Source: Acidobacteriota bacterium (GTDB lineage: Bacteria > Acidobacteriota > Terriglobia > Terriglobales > Acidobacteriaceae). Taken from it: 52,915 bases of DNA. Shown here piece after piece: positions 15,923-23,478 of the stretch; the stretch's first letter is position 1; every line of letters starts with the position of its first letter. The notes beneath the pieces were generated by a model. The model was not told where the DNA came from, did no database searches, and saw only the letters and a program-made list of their open reading frames with translations. The translations under genes were made by a program, and so were the position numbers. Where the stretch lies: positions 1-52,915 of the forward strand of contig JAEKKE010000156.1 of NCBI GenBank assembly GCA_019510535.1, given 5' to 3'.

Positions 15923-16732
15923 ATGCGCGAATGGATGCGCGAAAAGATGAGAAGACGTTCCCGCCGCGGGCCTAACAATTCGGAGTCCACTGGCAAGATC
16001 GGTCAGGAGTTACCTGCCGACCAGCCGGCTCCGTTGCGTCCCGCTTATCCTGATGAACCGGCTGCCCAACAGGCTGCGGCTGAACCTCCACCCGACGTTG
16101 TCGCGGCAAGCGAGGTTTCCGCGGTTGCAGAGGCGCTTGAGGCCGGCCCTGAGGCCGTTGCCGAGGGAAAGGTAGAGGTCGAGACTCAGCCCGCTGAGCC
16201 GCCGGCATCTCAGCCTGACGACACCTCGACGGCGTCTCCGCGACAGCCACGCGGCTATGTGGTGCTGACCATTGGCCTTCCCGGAAGCGGGAAGACCACC
16301 TGGTACAAGCGCCGTGGCGTAACCCCGCTTTCGAGCGATATGCTGCGCAGCATTCTGTTCGATGACATCACCGAGCAGCGTTATCAGGGACTGGTCTTTT
16401 CTACCCTGCGGTCGCTGCTACGGGCACGGCTTATCGCCAAGATGCCATGGAATTATGTCGATGCCACCAATCTCTCGGCACACGAGCGTCGTCAGTGGAT
16501 CAAGATGGCCAAAAGCTTCGGCTATGAGGTGCACGCCGTGTACTTCGACGTGCCGCTTGAGATCTGCATGGAGCGCAACCGCAAGCGAGAGCGTAGCGTC
16601 TCCGACGACGTCATGAAGAAGATGGCTGAACGTCTGAGACCACCAAGCTTCAAGGAAGGGTTCTCGAAGGTCACCGTTGTCCGCGTGAAGAGCGGCTCTA
16701 ACGATGATTCTGCGCCTGCCGCAGAGGCTTGA
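15923..16732 (+). CDS. P-loop kinase (polynucleotide-kinase-like) with long acidic disordered region
   Basis: 269 residues from ATG 15923. Residues 1-16 are strongly basic (MREWMREKMRRRSRRG), 20-108 are a low-complexity Ala/Pro/Glu stretch predicted to be disordered, and 111-255 form a P-loop kinase: Walker A GLPGSGKTT (118-126), SSDMLRSILFDD (137-148), VDATNLS (179-185) and the arginine-rich lid ERNRKRERSVSDD (217-229). The pattern LSSDxxR...DATN...R is shared by T4 polynucleotide kinase-type and related AAA_33 kinases. Target (RNA end, nucleotide or other) unknown. The frame also extends upstream to 15794 but the ATG chosen begins the basic segment. Confidence 0.75.
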   Translation: MREWMREKMRRRSRRGPNNSESTGKIGQELPADQPAPLRPAYPDEPAAQQAAAEPPPDVVAASEVSAVAEALEAGPEAVAEGKVEVETQPAEPPASQPDDTSTASPRQPRGYVVLTIGLPGSGKTTWYKRRGVTPLSSDMLRSILFDDITEQRYQGLVFSTLRSLLRARLIAKMPWNYVDATNLSAHERRQWIKMAKSFGYEVHAVYFDVPLEICMERNRKRERSVSDDVMKKMAERLRPPSFKEGFSKVTVVRVKSGSNDDSAPAAEA

Positions 16733-16761
16733 GGTCCCCGGCATTCAGGAGAGGCCCTTTT

Positions 16762-17529
16762 ATGGCCATGGCCGCCGTTGAGTTCGATGCGTTGTCGCTC
16801 GCTCTCTCCGGCGGCCGCTCCATTTTGAGCGGAATTCATCTCGCCGTAGAGCAGGGAAGCACGACCGCCTTACTTGGTCGCTCCGGCAGCGGTAAAACGA
16901 CGCTTCTACGCATGGTGAATGCCATGGCGGCACCTACTTCCGGAGAGGTGCGTGTAATGGGGAAGCCAGTCGCCTCCCAGGACTGTACCTCGCTGCGCCG
17001 CGGCATTGGCTACGTCATTCAGGAAACCGGCCTCTTTCCGCACATGACAATCGGGCGCAATGTCGGGCTCCCGCTGGAGATGGCCGGGCAGTCGAAGACC
17101 CAGATCGCTACACGTGTTGCTGAACTGCTACCGATGGTGGGCCTGGAAGGCGTGAGCTTCGCCCGCCGCTATCCCTGGCAGCTCTCCGGAGGTCAGCGGC
17201 AGCGTGTGGGGCTTGCGCGGGCGCTGGCGGCCGATCCGCCAATTCTGCTGATGGATGAGCCCTTTGGAGCCCTAGATCCAGTCACCCGGGTAGAGATGCA
17301 GGAGATGATGGCGTCGTTGATCGAGCGTCTCCGCAAAACAGTCCTGCTGGTAACGCATGACCTGGAAGAGGCTCTTTATCTCGCACAGCGGGTGATCTTT
17401 CTGGAAGGCGGACGAGTCGTCGCGGACCTTCCTTCGAACAAAGTGATGCCCTCCAGCGACCCCCATGTGCGGCAGTACATCCGCGCCGTCCGGCACAATC
17501 ATCGCAACCACGAGGAGCCGGCGTCATGA
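16762..17529 (+). CDS. ABC importer ATPase, osmoprotectant (OpuA/ProV) type
   Basis: 255 residues from ATG 16762, preceded by AGGAGAGG. Walker A GRSGSGKTTLL, Q-loop YVIQETGLFPHM, signature LSGGQRQRVGLARAL, Walker B ILLMDEPFGALDP and H-loop LVTHDLEEAL are complete. No C-terminal CBS domains, unlike classical ProV/OpuAA. Overlaps the permease gene by 4 bases (ATGA). With the permease and the ProX-like binding protein it forms a quaternary-amine (glycine betaine, choline or carnitine) uptake system. Confidence 0.92.
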   Translation: MAMAAVEFDALSLALSGGRSILSGIHLAVEQGSTTALLGRSGSGKTTLLRMVNAMAAPTSGEVRVMGKPVASQDCTSLRRGIGYVIQETGLFPHMTIGRNVGLPLEMAGQSKTQIATRVAELLPMVGLEGVSFARRYPWQLSGGQRQRVGLARALAADPPILLMDEPFGALDPVTRVEMQEMMASLIERLRKTVLLVTHDLEEALYLAQRVIFLEGGRVVADLPSNKVMPSSDPHVRQYIRAVRHNHRNHEEPAS

Positions 17530-18158
17530 CCGGTTTCCTTCGAGCCCACGGGTATGAGATAGCCCGGCTGACCTTTGAGCACCTGTGGCTAACGTTCTTT
17601 GCGATGCTGCTGGCGACGGTGATCGGGCTGCCGCTTGGCATCGTGCTTTCGCGGCGTCCTAAGCTGGCCAAACCCATCATCGGCTTTGCCAATGTGCTGC
17701 AGACCGTGCCGTCTCTCGCACTCTTCGGTCTGCTTCTGCCGGTGCCGTGGCTTGGAGAAAATGCAGCTCGCCTGGCCATCCTGGCGCTCACTGGATATGC
17801 ACTGCTTCCTATCCTGCGGAATACCTACGCCGGGATTCGCAGTATTGATCCGACGCTGACCGACATTGCTACCGCGCTCGGTATGACGGCGCGACAGAGG
17901 CTCCTCAAGGTGGAGCTCCCGCTCTCGGCGTCCGTGATCCTTGCAGGCCTCCGGACCGCCACCGTGACCTGCGTCGGTGTCGCGACCATTGCGGCAGCCA
18001 TCGGCGCCGGCGGCCTTGGCGAACTTATCTTCCGCGGCGTCGCTTCAGTGGATAACGGCCTGGTTCTCGCCGGAGCGGTTCCGGCGGCCCTGCTGGCATT
18101 GCTGGCGGATGCGGCACTTGGGTTTCTGGAAAAGAAGCTGACGGTGAAACGAGCATGA
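17526..18158 (+). CDS. ABC importer permease, osmoprotectant (ProW/OpuBB) type
   Basis: 210 residues, about five or six transmembrane helices (for example LTFFAMLLATVIGLPLGIVL, IGFANVLQTVPSLALFGLLL). The cytoplasmic EAA-type loop that contacts the ATPase is TDIATALGMTARQRLLKVELPLS. Length and sequence match single-permease betaine/choline transporters, in which the permease works as a homodimer. 4-base overlaps (ATGA) with both neighbours show one operon. Confidence 0.92.
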   Translation: MTGFLRAHGYEIARLTFEHLWLTFFAMLLATVIGLPLGIVLSRRPKLAKPIIGFANVLQTVPSLALFGLLLPVPWLGENAARLAILALTGYALLPILRNTYAGIRSIDPTLTDIATALGMTARQRLLKVELPLSASVILAGLRTATVTCVGVATIAAAIGAGGLGELIFRGVASVDNGLVLAGAVPAALLALLADAALGFLEKKLTVKRA

Positions 18159-19036
18159 GCCGCAGATTTCTTCTGCTGCCAATGCTGGCGCTGCTTAGTC
18201 TTGTGGCCTGTGCGCCTCCACGGGCATCACGCATCGTGGTTGGCTGCAAGAACTTTACGGAGCAGGTCATTCTTGGCGAGCTGCTGGCACAGCAGATCGA
18301 AAGCACCACCCACGAGCGTGTCGATCGCCGTTTCTATCTCGCGGGCAGCTATATCGCGCACCAGGCACTGGTACAAGGTCGGATCGATCTCTATCCGGAG
18401 TACACCGGGACTGCGCTGACTGCTGTACTCAAACAACCGCTGGACCGCGATCCAGCACGCGTACTCGCTACCATTCGCACCATCTATGCCAAACAGCATC
18501 ATGTCACCGTTGCACAGCCGCTAGGCTTCGAGGACACGTTTGCCATGGTGCTGCGGAAGGATGATGCCACCCGGCTCGGCGTACAAACGCTCTCCCATGC
18601 GGCCCAGTTCGCCCCACAGTGGAAGCTTGGTACCGGCTACGAATTTGAATCGCGCCCGGATGGGTTGCAAGGTCTGCAGCAGACCTATCAACTCCGTTTC
18701 AATGGTCCACCGCGGGTCATGGATCTCGGTCTGCTGTATCGCGCCCTCGCCAGCCATCAGGTGGACATTGTCTCCGGCAACTCGACCGATGGGCCTATCC
18801 GTGCGCTGGGCCTGGTTGTGTTGCAGGATGATAAGCGTTACTTTCCTCCCTATGAGGCCGTGCCGCTCGTTCGGGAGGATGCACTCCAGCGCCACCCGGG
18901 GCTCGCTGTAGCCCTGCAACAGCTGGCGGGAAAGATCTCTGCCGAAGAAATGCAGACGCTGAACCACGAGGTTGACGGCAATCATCGGGATGTCGCCGAA
19001 GTCGTACGAGAGTTCCGCCAAAGGAAGGGATGGTGA
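18155..19036 (+). CDS. Lipoprotein substrate-binding protein of osmoprotectant ABC importer
   Basis: 293 residues. Lipoprotein signal peptide with lipobox LSLVAC (C19). Domain of the OpuAC/ProX glycine-betaine-binding family: KNFTEQVILGELLAQ near the N-terminus, DLYPEYTGTALTA, and VDIVSGNSTDGPI. Overlaps the permease by 4 bases and the DinB-like gene by 1. Ligand inferred (betaine or choline-like); the aromatic cage cannot be assigned without alignment. Confidence 0.92.
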   Translation: MSRRFLLLPMLALLSLVACAPPRASRIVVGCKNFTEQVILGELLAQQIESTTHERVDRRFYLAGSYIAHQALVQGRIDLYPEYTGTALTAVLKQPLDRDPARVLATIRTIYAKQHHVTVAQPLGFEDTFAMVLRKDDATRLGVQTLSHAAQFAPQWKLGTGYEFESRPDGLQGLQQTYQLRFNGPPRVMDLGLLYRALASHQVDIVSGNSTDGPIRALGLVVLQDDKRYFPPYEAVPLVREDALQRHPGLAVALQQLAGKISAEEMQTLNHEVDGNHRDVAEVVREFRQRKGW

Positions 19037-19542
19037 TGGTTGAACCCTGGCTCCGCAGCAGCCGCAATGAAATCGAACCCATTCGCCGAGCGGTACTGCA
19101 CGCCCTTGATCTTGCAGAGGAAGATCTCTATCGGTGGTCGAAGGACCTCTCTCGGGAAGAGTTGCACGCGCGGCCGCACAACTTGCCTTCGGTCGCGTTT
19201 CAGCTTCGTCATATCGCGAGGTCTCTCGATCGCCTGTTGACCTACGCGGAAGGTGGTTCGCTGACCGAAATGCAACTGGTCCTGCTTCGCTCTGAAGCCG
19301 ATGCGCAGGGAACTCCCGAAGAGGTTCTCGCGGAGCTCGGTGGCGCGCTCGCCACATCTCGTGACCGCATTCTCGCGATGACTTCAGGCTTTGGAGAACT
19401 TCGCCATGTCGGACGCGACAGACTTCCTGTCACCCTCGGTGGCCTGCTGGTCCACGTCGCCGATCACACGCAACGTCACGTCGGTCAGGCTATTACCACC
19501 TCGAAGGTCGTCGCTGCGCTTCGGCTAGGGAAAACGCTCTAG
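19036..19542 (+). CDS. DinB-fold protein (DinB_2-like)
   Basis: 168 residues from ATG 19036, which overlaps the preceding TGA (TGATG) with AAGGAAGGG 6 bases upstream; in-frame ATG 19030 is too close to that site. All-helical; the DinB metal-ligand pattern is visible as QLRHIARSLDRLL and, near the C-terminus, HVADHTQRHVGQ. DinB/YfiT proteins include metal-dependent thiol transferases and hydrolases; this one's substrate is unknown. Its last 4 bases overlap tail-to-tail with the barrel gene on the other strand. Confidence 0.83.
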   Translation: MVEPWLRSSRNEIEPIRRAVLHALDLAEEDLYRWSKDLSREELHARPHNLPSVAFQLRHIARSLDRLLTYAEGGSLTEMQLVLLRSEADAQGTPEEVLAELGGALATSRDRILAMTSGFGELRHVGRDRLPVTLGGLLVHVADHTQRHVGQAITTSKVVAALRLGKTL

Positions 19543-21017
19543 AACTTATAGACCAGGTCCACGGTGAACAACAGCTGGCTTCTCTTTGTGCCGTTGTCGT
19601 AGCCCCGGCGGTCCCATGAGTGGTCGAAGCGCAGATCGGAGCGCAACATGACCGTAGAGCCGAAGTTCTTCGTGACGTAGATAGTGTTGGCCGTATAGCG
19701 GCCGGGAACTCCTGTGCGCTGCCCCTTCTTATCGTTCATAAATCCGTTCCGCGTGCCAACGTAGAGCTTCGAGTTCACAACGCGATTCAGATAGTTCAAC
19801 ATCGCATACTCGGGCGCGAAGCAGCTAGCCTCTCCTGCAGCGCAGAAGGCCCCATTAGCCCCGGTTTCAACCGGAAGAACAGGATGAGCACCGTTGGCGA
19901 CGTTCGGGACATCGCGCTCGTACATGACCCACCCCTCGGTCGCCGTGTTCCATTTCGAATTGAAGCGGTGGTTCCAGACAGCATCGAAGTGCTGCACGTT
20001 GTTATAGGCATAGTGCCCGCCGTTGATGCCGCTGGCACAGGCGTCGATATTGTCGTGATTCGATCTGGTCGAGTAGTTGAGGCAGGCCAGCGCTGAGGGC
20101 GTGCGGTCCACGGTCCATGGAGCAACGTCATGCCCTGCCGAGATGCCCGCCTGTATCATCCACTTCTTCGTGAGCTTCAGCGTCGCAACAGCCCCGGTCT
20201 CGGTGGAAGGAGCCATAGCGAAGATGAGTGAGTGCGTGTGGGTGAAGTTGCCTGGCGACATCTGCGTTTCAATTCCGGGCAGGGCGAGGAAGCGGCCGGC
20301 GCGGACGATCAACCCCTCTTTGAAAGGGAAGTAGAGGTCGAGCGATTCCCATACAGGATCAAAGCCGTACTGACGGTTGTGGTCCAGTAGTTGCCCGCTC
20401 CAGTATCCTTTGGCCGCCATGTAGCGGTAGTCCGCGCCAAACAGGCCCGAGAGATGGAAGCCCCAGTCAAAATGCTTCGTCTGCATCGTGTCAGGCTGAC
20501 GTTCGAGCACAACTACCGCCTGGTTCAAGATCATGCGATTGGGCAACGAGCTGTAGGCCAGCGGATAGTTGGTCTGGGACGAAGTGCTCGCGTTGCCTGA
20601 TGCCTCTACCCACCCATAGAGGTGAGTCTTTGCGCCCTCGCGCCGCAGTGCGCCCATTATGGGATAGACATTGCTGTCCGGCGTTCCGATGGTGGGAGAG
20701 CCGCCATAGCCCCAGTCCGAGCTGGGAAATGGAGGCGAATCCATAGGAGCGTCAAGTGCGCGACGCGGCGCCGGTTCCGTGCTGGGAGCCGCATTCCAAT
20801 CGTTGAGGTAGAAGTGGGCCAACCGGCGAAGAATGCCTCCGGCAGGCTTCTGGACAACAGCAGCAGGGCCTTCGGTATCCGCGTTCAGTCCCGGCTCAAA
20901 CCGAGCCTTCAACGTATCCGCATTGCTACGGCCAGATGACTCCTGCGTGAACAGAGCACCCGGCGCGCACACAAACATAAGGCATAGCCCTGCAGCGTGG
21001 AGGGCATGTCGATTCAA
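19539..21017 (-). CDS. Outer-membrane beta-barrel protein (porin-like)
   Basis: 492 residues with signal peptide about 1-24 (ends APGALFTQ). After a variable region (25-125) the barrel begins at HLYGWVEASGNAS and continues in strands such as WGFHLSGLFGADYRYMA, GLIVRAGRFLALPG, NTIYVTKNFGSTVMLRSDLRF, ending LLFTVDLVYKF with terminal phenylalanine. Resembles the large putative barrel (BBP2/OmpL-like) porins common in acidobacteria; four cysteines in the second half (CLNY, IDACAS, AFCAAGEASC) could form loop disulfides. The only in-frame start near the signal peptide is TTG 21017, 7 bases after GGGAGAAG; a stop codon lies just upstream. The leader holds a nested hairpin. Confidence 0.82.
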   Translation of the reverse strand: MNRHALHAAGLCLMFVCAPGALFTQESSGRSNADTLKARFEPGLNADTEGPAAVVQKPAGGILRRLAHFYLNDWNAAPSTEPAPRRALDAPMDSPPFPSSDWGYGGSPTIGTPDSNVYPIMGALRREGAKTHLYGWVEASGNASTSSQTNYPLAYSSLPNRMILNQAVVVLERQPDTMQTKHFDWGFHLSGLFGADYRYMAAKGYWSGQLLDHNRQYGFDPVWESLDLYFPFKEGLIVRAGRFLALPGIETQMSPGNFTHTHSLIFAMAPSTETGAVATLKLTKKWMIQAGISAGHDVAPWTVDRTPSALACLNYSTRSNHDNIDACASGINGGHYAYNNVQHFDAVWNHRFNSKWNTATEGWVMYERDVPNVANGAHPVLPVETGANGAFCAAGEASCFAPEYAMLNYLNRVVNSKLYVGTRNGFMNDKKGQRTGVPGRYTANTIYVTKNFGSTVMLRSDLRFDHSWDRRGYDNGTKRSQLLFTVDLVYKF

Positions 21018-21029
21018 AATCTACTTCTC

Positions 21030-21099
21030 CCGTGGTTCCGCGCACGAAACAGACTCCTGCCTCGGAGTCCAAAACGATGTGCGTCTACCGGAACCACGG
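21030..21099 (-). promoter_or_regulatory. Nested three-tier hairpin in the leader of the barrel gene
   Basis: CCGTGGTTCCG (21030-21040) pairs with CGGAACCACGG (21089-21099); inside it CGCAC (21041-21045) pairs with GTGCG (21079-21083); inside that GACTCC (21052-21057) pairs with GGAGTC (21064-21069). All pairs are perfect. In the minus-strand RNA the stem ends at the Shine-Dalgarno GGGAGAAG of the TTG-start barrel gene. It may be a translational control element; a ribA terminator is the alternative. Confidence 0.6.
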
Positions 21100-21169
21100 A
21101 AGTCTAGCATCTGAAGACAAAGTTGGTCATGGAAGGCAGACAGAGCAGCCGAAGATAGCGGAACAACCC

Positions 21170-21814
21170 CTAGATGCTCGGAAGCAAGTGCCCCATCTTC
21201 TCGCGCTTTACCTGAAGGTATTTTTCGAAGGTCGCCTCGGGTTCCACTTCGGCCGAGATGCGTTCAATGACGGTGATTCCGCCAGCTTCCAGCGCAGCTA
21301 CTTTTTCCGGATTGTTGGTGATCAGCTTCACGGAGGTGATGCCAAGCAGCTTAAGGGCCTCGGCCGGCAACTCAAAGTCGCGGCAATCCGCTTTGAAGCC
21401 CAGCTCCTCGTTTGCCTCGACCGTGTCCAGCCCCTGATCCTGCAGAGCATAGGCCCGCAACTTGGCCATCAGGCCGATGCCGCGGCCTTCCTGCTGTTCA
21501 TAGATCAGGATGCCTGCTCCGGCCTCGATGATCATACTCATCGCCAGCTCCAGTTGGAGACGGCAATCGCAGCGAAGGGAATGAAAGACGTCTCCGGTCA
21601 GGCACTGCGAGTGCACCCGCACGAGGGGAGGGGCAGAGAAGACATCGCCATGGACCAGCGCAACCACACCCTCAATCCGTTTCGCAGGCGCGGGCAAAGC
21701 TTCGTTGCACGGCTCTGGATTGGCGACTACGCCCTCAAAACCGTGAATCCGAAACTGGCCCCAACGGGTGGGCAGATCGGCTTCAGCTACTTTACTAACT
21801 CGTTCAAAGGGCAT
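21170..21814 (-). CDS. ribA: GTP cyclohydrolase II
   Basis: 214 residues, monofunctional: there is no DHBP-synthase (RibB) domain. First step of riboflavin synthesis, opening GTP to 2,5-diamino-6-ribosylamino-pyrimidinone phosphate. Zinc ligands C71, C82 and C84 (RVHSQCLTGDVFHSLRCDC), GTP-binding QQEGRGIGL and the C-terminal LLGITSVKLITNNPEK are present. Start ATG 21814; a perfect TATAAT lies only 7 bases upstream, so the mRNA may be leaderless. Confidence 0.96.
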   Translation of the reverse strand: MPFERVSKVAEADLPTRWGQFRIHGFEGVVANPEPCNEALPAPAKRIEGVVALVHGDVFSAPPLVRVHSQCLTGDVFHSLRCDCRLQLELAMSMIIEAGAGILIYEQQEGRGIGLMAKLRAYALQDQGLDTVEANEELGFKADCRDFELPAEALKLLGITSVKLITNNPEKVAALEAGGITVIERISAEVEPEATFEKYLQVKREKMGHLLPSI

Positions 21815-21821
21815 TGTGTTG

Positions 21822-21827
21822 ATTATA
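21822..21827 (-). promoter_or_regulatory. TATAAT -10 box of ribA, implies leaderless start
   Basis: On the minus strand TATAAT (21827-21822) sits 7 bases before the ribA ATG. Transcription would begin at or next to the start codon. No good -35 hexamer is visible at 17 bp spacing (ATATTC at best), so strength is uncertain. Confidence 0.5.
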
Positions 21828-21916
21828 GTTCCGTTAACTTAGATGAATATGGTGTGGCTTTGGCTTCGGAGGAGTTGTCACCATCTCGTAAAAGACAGCT
21901 AAAGTAAGAATGGCCT

Positions 21917-23254
21917 ATGCATCCCACCGACCCCAAGCTGATCCTCATTACGCTCCTGGTAAAGCTGGGTGTCGCGGCGGCGGTCTCCAGTTCACTCTCA
22001 CGGTCAAGCCTCTTCAAGGATCTGTTGCTGTCGCACCATCGCACGCGGCGGCAAACCCTGGTCCTGCTGGCGCTTATCTGCACACCATTGATGCTGGGTG
22101 TCTGGCTGCGGAGCATTGTCCCAAACTTCCTAGCCGCCGATATCAGCTTCGAAGCCGTGATTCTGCTGGGGCTCGTTTTGGGTGCGGGACCTGCGATGCT
22201 GGGCGGTATCTTCCTGGCTCTTCCGGCCTTGCTCCACCATGAGTACCTGGCGCTGCCGGTGAACATGCTGGTCGGCAGCTTTGCCGGTGGATTTCGCTCG
22301 TTTACCAGCCTGGAAGACGTCTGGTCGTTCACACCCCTTATCGACCTCAGCCTCTACCGCTGGGTCCGCCGAAATCTCCGCCGACCCCATTTGGACCGGC
22401 AACTGCTTTTGCTGCTCCTGATTGCAGTTCTCGAGCTGGGCGCAAGTGGTTTAGCAACAATATTTCCCAAGCGATTCTTCTCCCTTCACTCGAATAAATG
22501 GCTTGTAGAGCTAGCTCTTTGCGCCTGTTCGCCCGTAGTCGTAGGAATTCCGCTGAAGATCTGGAATGCGGTCCGCATCGAGCGAAAGCTGGAAGAGCAG
22601 ACCCGTCTGCTGCTGGAGGCCCGCCTGGACGCTTTGCAGCGGCAGATCAACCCGCACTTTCTTTTCAATACTTTGAACTCCATCGCCTCGCTGGTCCGAT
22701 TCAAGCCTGAGCTGGCGCGGGAGATGGTGGTCAAGCTGGCAAATATTCTGAGGGTTCTTCTGAAGGACCGAGAAGCGTTCGTCCCATTCTCAGAGGAGCT
22801 GGCGTTTACTGACAATTACCTTCGAATCGAGGTCGTCCGGTTTGGCGAGAAGCTGCATTTCGTAAAGGAGATCAGCCCGGAGACGGAGCCTCTGGTCGTA
22901 CCCAGCATGATCTTGCAGCCGCTGATTGAGAACAGCATCAAGCACGGCCTGGAACCTCGGATTACTGGAGGCACGGTCACGCTCCGCAGCAAGCTGGATG
23001 GCGAGCACCTCCTGATCGAGGTGGAAGATGACGGCATCGGGATGGCTCCGGAGAACGACGCGCCGTCGCCGGTGAGCGGCTTGGTACGTCCAGGGACAGG
23101 TATCGGAATGAGGAATGTCCGAGAACGTCTGGAGGTGCTGTATGGCGATTCGGCCTCCATGGAGACCAACAGCCGTCCCGGCAGGGGGACCAGAGTGACT
23201 CTCAGAATGCCAGCCATGCATGCCCATGAGGCGGCGGCATTGTCGGAGACCTAG
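21917..23254 (+). CDS. LytS-type membrane sensor histidine kinase
   Basis: 445 residues. The N-terminal half holds several TM helices (about 10-26, 46-64, 80-104, 112-126, 162-182, 196-214), like the 5TM receptor region of LytS/YehU kinases. A short coil leads to the His_kinase domain with QRQINPHFLFNTLNSI (phospho-acceptor H247), the ATPase N-box LIENSIKHGLEP (N339), DDGIGM and GTGIGMRNVRERL. Such kinases normally pair with a LytTR response regulator, but none is adjacent: ribA is divergent and a flippase follows after 224 bp. Signal unknown. Confidence 0.92.
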   Translation: MHPTDPKLILITLLVKLGVAAAVSSSLSRSSLFKDLLLSHHRTRRQTLVLLALICTPLMLGVWLRSIVPNFLAADISFEAVILLGLVLGAGPAMLGGIFLALPALLHHEYLALPVNMLVGSFAGGFRSFTSLEDVWSFTPLIDLSLYRWVRRNLRRPHLDRQLLLLLLIAVLELGASGLATIFPKRFFSLHSNKWLVELALCACSPVVVGIPLKIWNAVRIERKLEEQTRLLLEARLDALQRQINPHFLFNTLNSIASLVRFKPELAREMVVKLANILRVLLKDREAFVPFSEELAFTDNYLRIEVVRFGEKLHFVKEISPETEPLVVPSMILQPLIENSIKHGLEPRITGGTVTLRSKLDGEHLLIEVEDDGIGMAPENDAPSPVSGLVRPGTGIGMRNVRERLEVLYGDSASMETNSRPGRGTRVTLRMPAMHAHEAAALSET

Positions 23255-23478
23255 CCGTATCTGCTCCACACTCTCTATGTCCGATAACACATATTCTGTA
23301 GAGTTGATGGCCGGCGCTCTGCGTCCTTGTATTTATTTCGCCTTCTTGTCCGGATCGCCTTTCTTTTCTGCGGCTTACAAAGGACTGCAATAACGCTGTG
23401 CTAGGATGCGAAAAATACGGTTCTTCTCACCTTCCTCTTCCAGCATTAGCCTAAAGGACCTTGCAGCACTCGCACCCT

